From Variovorax brevis (GTDB lineage: Bacteria; Pseudomonadota; Gammaproteobacteria; Burkholderiales; Burkholderiaceae_C): a stretch of 64,000 nucleotides of DNA. Each line of letters opens with the position of its first letter. Position 1 is the stretch's first letter. Position numbers and translations under genes: made by a program. The DNA is taken from assembly GCF_030317105.1 (NCBI RefSeq), contig NZ_JASZYG010000010.1, positions 140,360 to 204,359 on the forward strand. The letters are read 5' to 3'. Under the pieces are notes generated by a model. It was not told where the DNA came from and did no database searches. It worked only from the letters and a program-made list of their open reading frames with translations. Of the stretch, positions 20,721 to 29,210 are shown piece by piece.

Positions 20721-20767
20721 TGGCACGGAACGTGATACCTGAGACCTTGCGCTGGCGGCCGCGCCAG
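20721..20767 (+). promoter_or_regulatory. Candidate sigma-54-type promoter and leader hairpin upstream of fae
   Basis: The stretch TGGCACG-GAAC-GTGA at 20721-20735 matches the sigma-54 consensus TGGCACG-N4-TTGC perfectly in the -24 box and partly in the -12 box, where the final C is A and the first T is G. Transcription would begin near 20747, about 63 bases before the fae ATG. Close to that point lies a perfect hairpin, CTGGCG-GCCG-CGCCAG, at 20752-20767. I see no TGCAACAC-type dyad upstream comparable with the one before fhcB. The -12 mismatch keeps confidence low. Confidence 0.35.
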
Positions 20768-20809
20768 TGTCCCTATGGCTTCAGAACGCATTACAGGAGA
20801 TGTAAAACC

Positions 20810-21322
20810 ATGGCAAAGATTGATCGCTTGATGGTCGGTGAGTCGCTCGTCGGTGAAGGCAACGAAGTTGCTCACATTGATTTGATCCTCGGCCCGCGCG
20901 GCAGCGCTGCCGAAACCGCGTTCGCGAACGCCCTCACGAACCAGAAGGACGGCTTCACCGCACTGCTGGCGGTGGTCGCGCCGAACCTCATGGCCAAGCC
21001 CTCGACCGTGTTGTTCAACAAGGTCACCATCAAGGGTGCCAAGCAGGCGGTGCAGATGTTCGGACCGGCGCAGCGCGCGGTGGCCATGGCCGTGGCCGAT
21101 TGCGTCGAAGACGGCACCATCCCTGCCGACGAAGCCGACAACATCTTCATCTGCGTCGGCGTGTTCATCCACTGGCTGGCGGACGACGACACCAAGATCC
21201 AGGACTTCAACTACCAGGCCACCAAGGAGTCGATCCAGCGCGCCGTGGCCGGTTCGCCGACTGCCGCCGAAGTCGTCGCCAAGAAGGGCAGCGCAGCCCA
21301 TCCGTTTGCAGCGCACAGCTGA
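20810..21322 (+). CDS. fae: Formaldehyde-activating enzyme
   Basis: A 170-residue protein, the normal Fae length. It condenses formaldehyde with H4MPT to methylene-H4MPT. The N-terminal active-site region GEGNEVAHIDLILGPRGS carries the catalytic His at residue 22. Other family stretches are NLMAKPSTVLFNKVTIKG and VFIHWLADDDTKIQDFNY. The ATG at 20810 lies downstream of ACAGGAGATG; an upstream in-frame ATG at 20720 gives a non-family leader and is rejected. It is separated by 139 bases from the CitG-like gene and followed by a hairpin, so it is probably a strong monocistronic unit. Confidence 0.97.
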   Translation: MAKIDRLMVGESLVGEGNEVAHIDLILGPRGSAAETAFANALTNQKDGFTALLAVVAPNLMAKPSTVLFNKVTIKGAKQAVQMFGPAQRAVAMAVADCVEDGTIPADEADNIFICVGVFIHWLADDDTKIQDFNYQATKESIQRAVAGSPTAAEVVAKKGSAAHPFAAHS

Positions 21323-21351
21323 TTTTTCGTCACACATCGAGTGGAGAAGAG

Positions 21352-21381
21352 AAGCCGGCCGGGTTCAAACCCGGTCGGCTT
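21352..21381 (+). terminator. Hairpin terminator after fae
   Basis: A 14-base stem, AAGCCGGCCGGGTT pairing with AACCCGGTCGGCTT with one G-T pair and a 2-base gap, begins 30 bases after the fae stop. There is no uninterrupted U tract on the plus strand (GCTTATG follows). On the minus side it is close to the end of the folB-like gene, so it may serve both convergent genes. Confidence 0.6.
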
Positions 21382-21456
21382 GCTTATGTGCGCTGCGGTC
21401 AAAGTGAGACTGTCTTGGCGCGGCCTTTTTTTGTCGAAAGACCGGGATGAAGCCCG

Positions 21457-21942
21457 TTACTCAGGAACCATTCCCGACCCGATGAGCTGCAGCACAGCCC
21501 CACCACGCGCCGCATGATCGTCAGCAGGCAACGCCCGCCGCTCGATCTGCACCCCCACCGCACTCACGTCGCTGAACTTCTTCGGCTTGACCACTTTCAC
21601 CCGCACCCAATGCGCGCCGAACTCGCGGATCACGATGTCCGCGATGGCCTCCGCAAAGGCCTCCAGCAACTGGATCTTGTGCTCCGCCATCAGGCGCCGC
21701 AGGCGTTCGCACACCGCGCCGTAGTCGATGGTGTCCCCAATGCGATCGGTGTCGCAGGCGTGCGATCGCACCAACCCTGCATGCACGTCGATCACCAGGG
21801 GTTGTGGTCGGTGCAGCTCTGTTTCGTGAATGCCGATGACCGTCTCGCCGACAAAGCCCTCGATGATGATCACATCCATGGCGGGAAGCCCGGACGTTGA
21901 ATCAAGGGGCGACGAATGGGTGGTCTGGCGAATGTTCAACAT
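21457..21942 (-). CDS. Dihydroneopterin aldolase-like protein (FolB/FolX family)
   Basis: A 161-residue protein with the FolB fold. Family features are DVIIIEGFVGETVIGIHETE, IDYGAVCERLRRLM and LLEAFAEAIADIVIREFGAHWVRVKVVKP. It would cleave or epimerise dihydroneopterin, an early pterin intermediate shared by folate and methanopterin routes. Its place between fae and the sigma-54 regulator suggests a paralogue for H4MPT synthesis (inference). The start is uncertain: 21942, after GGAAGAG, gives a 21-residue leader before the conserved start at 21879. The gene converges on fae. Confidence 0.85.
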   Translation of the reverse strand: MLNIRQTTHSSPLDSTSGLPAMDVIIIEGFVGETVIGIHETELHRPQPLVIDVHAGLVRSHACDTDRIGDTIDYGAVCERLRRLMAEHKIQLLEAFAEAIADIVIREFGAHWVRVKVVKPKKFSDVSAVGVQIERRALPADDHAARGGAVLQLIGSGMVPE

Positions 21943-22144
21943 GCTCTTCCAATAGTTGTGAGGCTGTCGCAGAATGTTTCCGCCCTTGGCCTTGCCATCA
22001 AAACTGCAAATTGCGGGCCAGTATGTGCCTCACAAGGCCTGTGAAGTGAGGGGGCGGGCATATTTCCCGTTGCGCTGTACGAACTATCGCTACCAAAATG
22101 AACCATCCGCCGTTTTGAGCGGTTGTTCCGAGTTGGAGACATAG

Positions 22145-24262
22145 ATGGCGTTGACCACGCGAAATGCCGGCAAGTCGGCAGATCCGCACGCGGATCGTGT
22201 GCTGAACCTGGTGCGCGGTGGATTCCATGACCAGACGACCGACGTCGTCACGCTCTCGTGGATTCGCTGCCTCGATCAGTACCACCTGCGACCCGACAAG
22301 CCGCACGACCCGAACGTGATCGCACGCGTTCCGCTGGAGGAGCGGCGCGCGCGCCACGCGGCAGTCATCGAATGCGCCCGCTATGAAATGACCACGCTCT
22401 ACCAGCAGCTGGCGGACAGCGAGATGGCCGTGCTGCTCACGGACACCGATGGCGTGATTCTTCACATGGTGTCTTCGCCGGAGTTCGCGGCCGAAGTCGG
22501 GCCGCTGGGCCTGCGCGCCGGCGGCGTGTGGAGCGAAACCGAAGCCGGCACCAACGGCATGGGCACCTGCCTGGCCGCGGGCAGCCCCGTGTCGGTACGC
22601 CGCGAGGACCACTTCTACACGCAGTTCACCCAGCTCACCTGCTCGGCCGTGCCGGTGTTCGACCCCGCAGGCAACGTCGTGGCCGCGCTCGACGTCACGA
22701 GCCGCTCCAGCCTCATGCAGCAACATCTGCTGGTGCTGCTGGCCATGACGGCGCGCATGATCGAAAACCGGCTCATCGACCGCCAGTTCCAGAACGCGCA
22801 CCCCTTGCACTTTCACAGCCGGCCGGAGTTCGTCTACACGCTGCATGAAGGCAAGCTGGCCGTGGGCGAAGACGGACGCATCCTGGCGGCCAACCGCAGC
22901 GCCATGTTCCAGCTCGGTTTGCAGTCGATGGACGAGATCCGCTCGCGGCGCATCGAAGACCTGTTCCAGACCTCGCTGGCGGACATGCTGCAGCGCAGCG
23001 CTTCTTCGTCTTTCCATCCGGTCGTCACCTATGGCACGGATGCGGCGCTGCGCTTCTTTGCCGTTGCGCGGCGTCCTGCGACCGGTGCGGCGGCGTTGAC
23101 TGCCTTGCCGTCCGCGCCTTCGTCCACGGGTACGGCGCTTGCGCCGATCTCGCGCGCCAAGTCTCGCCCGGTACCGGCACGCCCGGCGACGGCGCCCGGC
23201 TGCACCTTCGAAGACCCGCGCCTGGTGTCGCAGCTCGAAACCGGCTGGCGCGTCATTTCACGCGGCACGCCGATCCTGCTGTGCGGCGAAACCGGGTCGG
23301 GCAAGGAAGTCTTTGCGCGTGCGCTGCATGAAGGCAGCCCGCACGCCACCGGCGCCTTCGTGGCCATCAACTGTGCGAGCCTGCCCGAGGCGCTCATCGA
23401 GTCCGAACTCTTCGGCTATTCGCCCGGCGCCTTCACCGGCGCGCAGCGGGCCGGACGGCGCGGCAAGATCCTGCAGGCCGACGGCGGCACGCTGTTCCTG
23501 GACGAAATCGCCGACATGCCGCTCGAACTGCAATCGCGCCTGCTGCGCGTCCTGGACGAACGCCGCGTCACGCCCCTGGGCACCGAGGAAAGCCATTCGG
23601 TCGACTTCCAGCTCATCAGCGCGAGCCATCGCCACCTGCCGCAGCTGGTGCGGGAAGGGCGCTTCCGCGAAGACCTGTACTACCGGCTGGCCGGCATTGA
23701 AGTGCAACTGCCCCCGCTGCGCGAGCGCAGCGACCGGCTCGAACTCATTCGCGGCATGCTCAAGGCCGAGGGTGGCGATGATTCAACGTTGAGCCCGGAA
23801 GCCGAACGTCTGCTGATGGCGCACCCCTGGCCCGGCAACATCCGCCAACTGCGCCATGTGCTGCGCACCGCCGCCGCGCTGGCCGATGGCAAGCCCATCG
23901 CGCGCGCCCATCTGCCGTCCATGGCGGTCAACCTGCAACCCGTGCACGCGGGCGAGCAGATGGCGGCCATGAGCCTGGGCCGCGCAGAGATGTCGGCGCC
24001 GGCTGCTGCGCCGGGCGCGGCGTCCATCGCGAGCACCGGGTCCATGCGCGACAGCCATGAAGGCCACGGCGACAACGCGCCGGGCGCCTCCAAGCTCAAC
24101 CTGATTCAGGCCAACGAGCGGCAATTGCTGCTGCAGATGCTCGAGCAGCACCGCTGGAACGTGAGCAACGTGGCCAAGGCGCTGGACGTTAGCCGCAACA
24201 CGCTCTATCGCAAGATCCACAAGCTCCAGATCGAGGTCTCCCATCCCGAGCAAGGCGGCTGA
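22145..24262 (+). CDS. Sigma-54-dependent transcriptional activator (AcoR type)
   Basis: A 705-residue enhancer-binding protein. An N-terminal GAF-type sensor (about residues 70-210, with GVWSETEAGTNGMGTCLA) and a PAS-like segment (about 240-300) precede a variable linker. The AAA+ domain has Walker A GETGSGKE at about 381-388, the sigma-54-contacting GAFTGA loop at about 428-433 and Walker B GGTLFLDEIAD. A Fis-type HTH (NVSNVAKALDVSRNTLYRKI) ends the protein. It shares architecture with acetoin regulator AcoR, but there are no acetoin genes here. The location between fae and afpA makes it a good candidate regulator of the C1 genes. The effector is unknown. Confidence 0.9.
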   Translation: MALTTRNAGKSADPHADRVLNLVRGGFHDQTTDVVTLSWIRCLDQYHLRPDKPHDPNVIARVPLEERRARHAAVIECARYEMTTLYQQLADSEMAVLLTDTDGVILHMVSSPEFAAEVGPLGLRAGGVWSETEAGTNGMGTCLAAGSPVSVRREDHFYTQFTQLTCSAVPVFDPAGNVVAALDVTSRSSLMQQHLLVLLAMTARMIENRLIDRQFQNAHPLHFHSRPEFVYTLHEGKLAVGEDGRILAANRSAMFQLGLQSMDEIRSRRIEDLFQTSLADMLQRSASSSFHPVVTYGTDAALRFFAVARRPATGAAALTALPSAPSSTGTALAPISRAKSRPVPARPATAPGCTFEDPRLVSQLETGWRVISRGTPILLCGETGSGKEVFARALHEGSPHATGAFVAINCASLPEALIESELFGYSPGAFTGAQRAGRRGKILQADGGTLFLDEIADMPLELQSRLLRVLDERRVTPLGTEESHSVDFQLISASHRHLPQLVREGRFREDLYYRLAGIEVQLPPLRERSDRLELIRGMLKAEGGDDSTLSPEAERLLMAHPWPGNIRQLRHVLRTAAALADGKPIARAHLPSMAVNLQPVHAGEQMAAMSLGRAEMSAPAAAPGAASIASTGSMRDSHEGHGDNAPGASKLNLIQANERQLLLQMLEQHRWNVSNVAKALDVSRNTLYRKIHKLQIEVSHPEQGG

Positions 24263-24335
24263 GACGGCCACGCCACGCATCGCAGCGGCGGCCGTTGAGG
24301 CCGAGGCCGCGGGTGGCGCCGCGCCGTCCGAAGAC

Positions 24336-24899
24336 TTGCCGCCGCGTTCTCGCTTCGCGTGGTGCGTGACGGGTTCGGGCCACTTCCTGGACGAAGCCAT
24401 GGCGCTGGCCGAACGCCTGCCCAACGTCGATCTTTTTCTCTCCGCTGCCGGCGAAGAGGTGCTGGAAATCTACAAGCTGCACATCGACGCCCTGAAGCTC
24501 AAGTTCCGCGTGTTTCGGGACAAGACGGCCAGCGGCGTGCCGGTGGGCATGCTGTATGAGGACGTCTATCACACGGTGGTCGTTGCCCCGGCCACGAGCA
24601 ACACGGTGGCCAAGTGCGCCTTCGGCATCAGCGATTCGCTGCCCACCAACATGTTCGCGCAGGCCGGCAAGCTGGGCATACCGGGCATCGTGTTTGCATG
24701 CGACACGGAGCCGGTCGTCGTCACCAAATCGCCGCATGATTGGGTCACGCTGCGGCCGCGGCGCATCGAACTGGACAACGTGGAGCGCCTGCGCGCCATC
24801 GACTTCGCGCGGGTCGTGGCGTCGCCGGCCGAACTGGAAGCTGCCCTCGAAACACGATTGAAGGAACTCTCGCTCGCATGGAACACATCCTCTTCCTGA
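24336..24899 (+). CDS. afpA: Archaeal-type flavoprotein AfpA of the H4MPT island
   Basis: A flavoprotein-family protein of about 187 residues (Dfp/UbiX-like fold). Visible features are the N-terminal FAWCVTGSGHFLDEAM and the central VVVAPATSNTVAKCAFGISDSLPTNMFAQ, the FMN-binding Asn/Ser loop. H4MPT islands contain a homologue called AfpA, proposed as a flavin reductase partner of dihydromethanopterin reduction. No ATG exists near the conserved start: the best candidate is a TTG at 24336, and the frame is open upstream into the regulator gene, so the start is uncertain. It overlaps the next gene by 22 bases. Confidence 0.82.
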   Translation: MPPRSRFAWCVTGSGHFLDEAMALAERLPNVDLFLSAAGEEVLEIYKLHIDALKLKFRVFRDKTASGVPVGMLYEDVYHTVVVAPATSNTVAKCAFGISDSLPTNMFAQAGKLGIPGIVFACDTEPVVVTKSPHDWVTLRPRRIELDNVERLRAIDFARVVASPAELEAALETRLKELSLAWNTSSS

Positions 24900-26317
24900 C
24901 CGGACGCCTCGCGCAGCCGAGCCTGGAGCGGGTGTTGTCCGCCATCGATGCCGCCCCCTTCACCTGGGAGGCGCGCGATCTTGGCCTGCAAGTGGCCGGG
25001 TTGATGACCGCCGACATGATCGGCCGCCGCGTGTCGCTGCCCCTGACGGGTGTCGTGGCCGACGGGGATGCACCGCGGCGCATCGACCGCATCATCGTGC
25101 CGGGGCGCTGCCGCGGCGACCTGGACGCCTTGTCGCGGCACTTCGGCGTGCCGGTGCAGCGCGGACCGGAAGAGGTCAAGGACCTGCCGCTCTTCTTCAA
25201 CCGCGCGGCCAAGGCCATCACGCTGGACGACTACGAGGTGGCGATCTTTGCCGAGATCGTCGATGCGCCACGCCTTTCGGTGACCGAGATCGTCGCGCGT
25301 GCCGCGCGTCATCGTGCCGATGGTGCCGACGTGATCGACCTGGGCAGCCTGCCGGCGACGAAATTCGACCACCTCGAAGACAGCGTGCGAGCGCTCAAGG
25401 CCGAGGGCTTTCGTGTGAGCGTCGATTCCATCGACCCGCAAGAACTGCTGCGTGGCGGGCGCGCCGGCGCCGACTACCTGCTGAGCCTCACGCTCGACAC
25501 CTTGTGGGTGGCCGATGAAGTCGCATCGACGCCCGTGCTCATTCCCCGCGTGCCGACGGATGAGGCGTCGCTGCACGAGGCCATCGACGTGTTGCAACGA
25601 AAGGGCAGGGAGTTCCTGGCCGATTCGATCCTCGACCCGATTCCCTTCGGCCTCACCGCCTCCATCGTTCGCTACCACCGCCTGCGCGAGCGCTTTCCGG
25701 AGGTGGCGATCATGATGGGCGTGGGCAACCTCACCGAGCTGACCGAGGCCGACACGAGCGGCATCAACGCCCTGCTGTTCGGCATCTGCGCCGAACTGGA
25801 CGTGGCGGCCGTACTCACCACGCAGGTCAGCAACCACGCGCGCCGCGCCGTGAAAGAAGCCGACTGGGCGCGCCGCATCATGCACGCCGCGCGCAGCCAC
25901 AGCCAGCTGCCCAAGGGCATGAGCGACGCCTTGATGACCGTGCATGCCAAGCGTCCCTTTCTCGACACGCCAGAAGAAATCGCGAGCACCGCGGCGCAGG
26001 TGCGCGACCCCAATTTCCGCGTGCAGGTGTCGGCCAGCGGCCTGCACGTCTACAACCGCGACGGCATGCGCACGGGGCAGGGCGCCTTCGAGCTGTGGCC
26101 GCAGCTGGGACTCGAAAACGACGCGGCGCACGCCTTCTACATGGGTGTGGAACTGGCGCACGCCGAGATCGCGCACAAGCTGGGCAAGCGCTACGTGCAG
26201 GACCAGGCGCTGGACTGGGGATGCGCCGTCGACAGGCAAGACGAAGACCTCGGCCAGCAGTGCGCGCCCGGCACCACGAAGGCGCGCCGCAAGACCACCC
26301 AAGAGCCTTTCAAATGA
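24878..26317 (+). CDS. Dihydropteroate synthase-like protein of the H4MPT island
   Basis: A 479-residue protein with a DHPS-related TIM-barrel in its middle. Conserved phrases are RHRADGADVIDLGS and FRVSVDSIDPQELLRGGRAGADYLLSL, with SILDPIPFG later. The N-terminal about 150 residues (HILFLTGRLAQPSLERVLS) form a separate domain also seen in archaeal homologues. True DHPS joins pABA to a pterin. This archaeal-type relative is thought to act in methanopterin assembly, joining the pterin to the ribofuranosyl-aniline unit (inference from family and context). The start ATG at 24878 overlaps afpA by 22 bases and the stop overlaps the next gene (ATGA). Confidence 0.85.
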   Translation: MEHILFLTGRLAQPSLERVLSAIDAAPFTWEARDLGLQVAGLMTADMIGRRVSLPLTGVVADGDAPRRIDRIIVPGRCRGDLDALSRHFGVPVQRGPEEVKDLPLFFNRAAKAITLDDYEVAIFAEIVDAPRLSVTEIVARAARHRADGADVIDLGSLPATKFDHLEDSVRALKAEGFRVSVDSIDPQELLRGGRAGADYLLSLTLDTLWVADEVASTPVLIPRVPTDEASLHEAIDVLQRKGREFLADSILDPIPFGLTASIVRYHRLRERFPEVAIMMGVGNLTELTEADTSGINALLFGICAELDVAAVLTTQVSNHARRAVKEADWARRIMHAARSHSQLPKGMSDALMTVHAKRPFLDTPEEIASTAAQVRDPNFRVQVSASGLHVYNRDGMRTGQGAFELWPQLGLENDAAHAFYMGVELAHAEIAHKLGKRYVQDQALDWGCAVDRQDEDLGQQCAPGTTKARRKTTQEPFK

Positions 26318-26901
26318 ACGACGTGATCTTCGAATGCGTGGTGACCACCGTGGCGCCGGACGGCAAGCCGCACGTCGCGCCGATGGGCGTGCGCTACCAG
26401 GGCGAGCAGATCGTGCTGATGCCCTTCAAGCCCTCGACGACGCACGACAACATCTGCGCCACGGGCGGCGCCGTGCTCAACATCGTGACCGACACGCGCG
26501 TGTTTGCCGGCTGCGTGACGGGGCGCAAGAGTTGGCCGACCTTGCCCGCCGAAAAGATCCAGGGCGTGCGACTGGCCAGTGCCTTGAGCCACATCGAACT
26601 CAAGCTCGCAGACAAGGTGGACGACGCGCAGCGCCCGGTGTTGCGCATGGCGCGGGTGCACGAAGTGGCGCACGGCAACTTCGCCGGCTTCAACCGCGCG
26701 CAGGCTGCGGTCCTGGAAGGCGCTGTGCTCGTGAGCCGTCTGCACATGCTGCCGCCAGAAAAGATCGACAGCGAAATGGCCTATCTGCAGATTGCCATCG
26801 ACAAGACAGCCGGCGTGGAAGAGCGTGAAGCCTGGGGCTGGCTGGTCGAGGCGGTGAAGCGGCATCGCGAGAGCAACAACGCCCAAGGGGCCGCGTCTTG
26901 A
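26314..26901 (+). CDS. DUF447 protein
   Basis: A 195-residue DUF447 protein with a split-barrel, flavin-reductase-like fold. The N-terminus DVIFECVVTTVAPDGKPHVA is typical of pyridoxamine-oxidase-like proteins. The family occurs in methanogens and in H4MPT-carrying methylotrophs, so a role in cofactor synthesis or pterin reduction is likely but not established. Translation is coupled on both sides: its ATG overlaps the stop of the DHPS-like gene and its TGA shares one base with the mfnB ATG. Confidence 0.85.
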   Translation: MNDVIFECVVTTVAPDGKPHVAPMGVRYQGEQIVLMPFKPSTTHDNICATGGAVLNIVTDTRVFAGCVTGRKSWPTLPAEKIQGVRLASALSHIELKLADKVDDAQRPVLRMARVHEVAHGNFAGFNRAQAAVLEGAVLVSRLHMLPPEKIDSEMAYLQIAIDKTAGVEEREAWGWLVEAVKRHRESNNAQGAAS

Positions 26902-27593
26902 TGAAACTGCTCATCAGCGTTCGAAGCGTCGAGGAAGCCCTGCTCGTGGCCGATGGCGGCGCCGACTTCATCGACCTGAAGGAACCGGGGCAAGGCGCAC
27001 TCGGCGGACTGCCCGTGGCGAACATCCGCGACATCGTGAGTGCCTTGCGCCGGCATGGATGCACGCTGCCCCTGAGCGCGACCATTGGCGACGTGCCGAT
27101 GCACGATGCGCGGCGCATCGCAGCTTGTGTCGATGCGGTGGGTGCGTGCGGTGTCGACTACGTCAAGGTCGGCATCGAGCGCGATTTGCATGCGCCTGCG
27201 GTGCTCGACCTGCTGGCCGAGAGCGCGTGGCCCGTCGTGCCGGTGTTCATCGCCGACATGGGGCTCGAGGCCACGCATGTGGCGCGTGCCTGCGCGCTGG
27301 GTTTTCCCGGCGTGATGGTCGACACGCAGGACAAGCTCGCCGGCAGCCTGTTCGAGGCCATGCCGATGGACGCCTTGCGCCTGTTCGTCGACACGGTGCG
27401 AGGCGCGGGCCCGATGGTGGGCGTGGCAGGTGCGTTGCGCAGCCAGCACGCGCCATTGCTGAGGGAACTGGCCCCCGACTTTGCGGGCTTTCGTACGGCG
27501 GTGTGTGCGGGCGAGCGCAGCGGTGCCATCGACCCCGAGCGCCTGCGTGCGCTGACGGCGCTGATGCACGGCGGCGCATTCGCTCCCTTGTAG
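26901..27593 (+). CDS. mfnB: (5-formylfuran-3-yl)methyl phosphate synthase
   Basis: A 230-residue TIM-barrel enzyme (DUF556). MfnB condenses two glyceraldehyde-3-phosphate molecules into the furan phosphate of methanofuran. Signature regions are the N-terminal KLLISVRSVEEALLVADGGA, DFIDLKEPGQGALGG with the catalytic Lys, VDYVKVGIERDL and VMVDTQDK. Length matches archaeal MfnB. It closes the first block and supplies the furan carrier for the Fhc complex encoded 23 kb downstream, together with mfnE, mfnF and mfnD. An in-frame TTG directly before the ATG is ignored. Confidence 0.92.
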   Translation: MKLLISVRSVEEALLVADGGADFIDLKEPGQGALGGLPVANIRDIVSALRRHGCTLPLSATIGDVPMHDARRIAACVDAVGACGVDYVKVGIERDLHAPAVLDLLAESAWPVVPVFIADMGLEATHVARACALGFPGVMVDTQDKLAGSLFEAMPMDALRLFVDTVRGAGPMVGVAGALRSQHAPLLRELAPDFAGFRTAVCAGERSGAIDPERLRALTALMHGGAFAPL

Positions 27594-27646
27594 GCGTTCG
27601 AAGCCCTTCGCGCCGAGCCAGAACTGCTGACGCTGGCGGCCTTGTC

Positions 27647-27660
27647 TGTGCGCTGGCACA
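27647..27660. promoter_or_regulatory. TGTGC-N4-GCACA dyad
   Basis: A perfect inverted repeat, TGTGC-GCTG-GCACA, lies 53 bases after mfnB and 110 bases before the small membrane-protein gene at 27771. It resembles the dyads at 37501, 38598 and 46935. It could be an operator for a Crp/Fnr-type regulator such as those at 45329-46832. This is inference from shape only. Confidence 0.4.
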
Positions 27661-27770
27661 CCGACTTCACGCGCGCTGCGTCCTATAACTGGTTTTTCGA
27701 TCCCAGCGAGCCACGCCATGGACTCCGTCCGCGATTCCGTTCGCCTTCCTTGTCACGCAGGGGAGGTGCC

Positions 27771-27932
27771 ATGAGCCATCCAGGCGTCACGGCGAAACAG
27801 GATGCCAACTACCGGCCAATGATCGACCCGTTCGAGCAGCAGCAAAAGAAGGATCTTCGGGTCGAGCTCTTCTTGATTGCGGCAACAACGATCGTTTCCG
27901 TGGCAGCGCTCGTTGTCATCTTTCTGCGGTAG
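27771..27932 (+). CDS. Small membrane protein
   Basis: A 53-residue protein preceded by GGGGAGG at good spacing. The N-terminal 28 residues are polar (QDANYRPMIDPFEQQQKKDL). The C-terminal half is one hydrophobic helix, LFLIAATTIVSVAALVVIFL, consistent with a single-span inner-membrane protein with a cytoplasmic N-terminus. No family is recognised. It starts the stress-related section and lies downstream of a TGTGC dyad. Confidence 0.6.
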   Translation: MSHPGVTAKQDANYRPMIDPFEQQQKKDLRVELFLIAATTIVSVAALVVIFLR

Positions 27933-27946
27933 GGCCCTGGAATATC

Positions 27947-28444
27947 GTGAAAAGAGGGATCTCCGATCGCGAATCGGTCGCTGGCGTCCTGGTCATGCTG
28001 GTCTGCTCGAGGCTGATCAAGAGCAGGTCGAGCAAGACCTCGCGCACGGGGCTGCACGCGCTGGTGCCGGTCAGCGAGCGTGCTTCGGTGCGCCGGGGGC
28101 TCATTGCGCTGATCGACCATGGCTTGCTGGCCATGTCGGGCGAGGACATCGGTTTCACGCTCAACGGACGGCTGTTTCTGGCGCACGTGCAGCGTGCGCA
28201 CCATCCGTCGCGCGCGGCTGACAGGCCGGATGAGCCCGACCCGGTGGACATCGATTCGATCCTTGACGCCATCGATGGCGACGATCGATTCGATCCGCAG
28301 GGACCGGTTGAAGATGTCCAATCGCTCCCGGCCCGGCTGCAAGTCGAGCGAAAACCCAAACCCCGCAGGTCAGGCTTCCCGACAAAGTGGTTTGTTTTTG
28401 CCTGTCTTTTCGCCTTCGCGGCTGCCTATGCCATTGGGCACTGA
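27947..28444 (+). CDS. Hypothetical protein with C-terminal membrane anchor
   Basis: A 165-residue frame opening with a GTG at 27947 that lacks a clear ribosome site; an ATG at 27995 is an alternative. The middle (ERASVRRGLIALIDHGLLAM...GFTLNGRLFLA) looks like a small winged-helix segment. An acidic linker follows (DEPDPVDIDSILDAIDGDD). The last 18 residues are hydrophobic (FVFACLFAFAAAYAIG), like a tail anchor. No family is recognised. Location 14 bases after the small membrane protein suggests co-transcription. Confidence 0.5.
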   Translation: MKRGISDRESVAGVLVMLVCSRLIKSRSSKTSRTGLHALVPVSERASVRRGLIALIDHGLLAMSGEDIGFTLNGRLFLAHVQRAHHPSRAADRPDEPDPVDIDSILDAIDGDDRFDPQGPVEDVQSLPARLQVERKPKPRRSGFPTKWFVFACLFAFAAAYAIGH

Positions 28445-28642
28445 GCTCGCGCGCACGAAAGTATTCAAGCTTTATTACCCAGGGGCATCCATAGTGGAGG
28501 AGAATGCGTTGACGTTCCCGGTGCTTTATTTGCCAGGTTCGCAGTTCGGTGATTGGTCCGTTTCGCGCCACAGTGCATTCTTTGTTTGTTGTGACCCTGG
28601 AACTCCATCGCTTTGTTTCTTGTTTTGATTTAGGAGTTCTCC

Positions 28643-29059
28643 ATGGGCAAAAAGCTCTACGTAGGCAACCTCGCCTATTCCGTGCGCGACAACGATCTTG
28701 AGCAGGCTTTCAGCCAGTTCGGCTCGGTTGCCAGCGCCAAGGTCATGATCGAGCGGGATACCGACCGCTCCAAGGGCTTCGGCTTTGTCGAAATGGGCAC
28801 CGACGCGCAAGCGCTGGCGGCCATCGAAGGCATGAACGGCCAATCGCTCGGCGGCCGCAGCCTGACCGTCAATGAAGCGCGTCCGATGGAGCCCCGTGCT
28901 CCTGGTGGCTACGGCGGTGGCGGTGGTGGTCGCAGCGGTGGCGGCGGCGGCTACGGCGGCGGCAGTGGCGGTGGTGGTGGCTACGGCGGTGGCGGCGGCT
29001 ACGGCGGCGGTGGCGGCAATCGCAGTGGTGGCGGCGGCGGTAGCCGCGGCGGCTATTGA
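28643..29059 (+). CDS. Glycine-rich RRM RNA-binding protein
   Basis: A 138-residue protein with one RNA recognition motif and a Gly-rich tail. RNP2 is KLYVGNLAYS (residues 3-12) and RNP1 is SKGFGFVEM (about 44-52). The tail from about residue 85 is nearly all GGG, GGY, RSGG and GSR units. Such bacterial proteins act as RNA chaperones, often induced by cold or stress. The ATG at 28643 follows TTTAGGAG. The 198 bases upstream hold no ORF and probably contain the promoter and a leader. A strong terminator follows at 29145. Confidence 0.9.
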   Translation: MGKKLYVGNLAYSVRDNDLEQAFSQFGSVASAKVMIERDTDRSKGFGFVEMGTDAQALAAIEGMNGQSLGGRSLTVNEARPMEPRAPGGYGGGGGGRSGGGGGYGGGSGGGGGYGGGGGYGGGGGNRSGGGGGSRGGY

Positions 29060-29144
29060 TCGCTTTTCAGCCTCAGTTCAAGGGCTCCTTCGGGCAAGCA
29101 ATTCGCCCGTCGTGTTGATGCCCAGGCCATAGCGCCATGAAATT

Positions 29145-29182
29145 CGACCCCCGTGCCGCAGTGCGATCCGGGGGTCGTTTCT
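29145..29182 (+). terminator. Rho-independent terminator after the RRM gene
   Basis: A 9-base perfect stem, CGACCCCCG pairing with CGGGGGTCG, flanks a 15-base loop and is followed by TTTCT. It lies 86 bases after the RRM stop, in the direction of that gene. Confidence 0.7.
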
Positions 29183-29210
29183 ATTGGGCGACGCCTTTTC
29201 AGGCTCGCTG

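Noticed and set aside
21943..22144. Possible sigma-54 site (TTGGCCTTGCC...) upstream of the activator gene
   Set aside because: GG and GC are not spaced by 10 bases; no autoregulatory site can be claimed.
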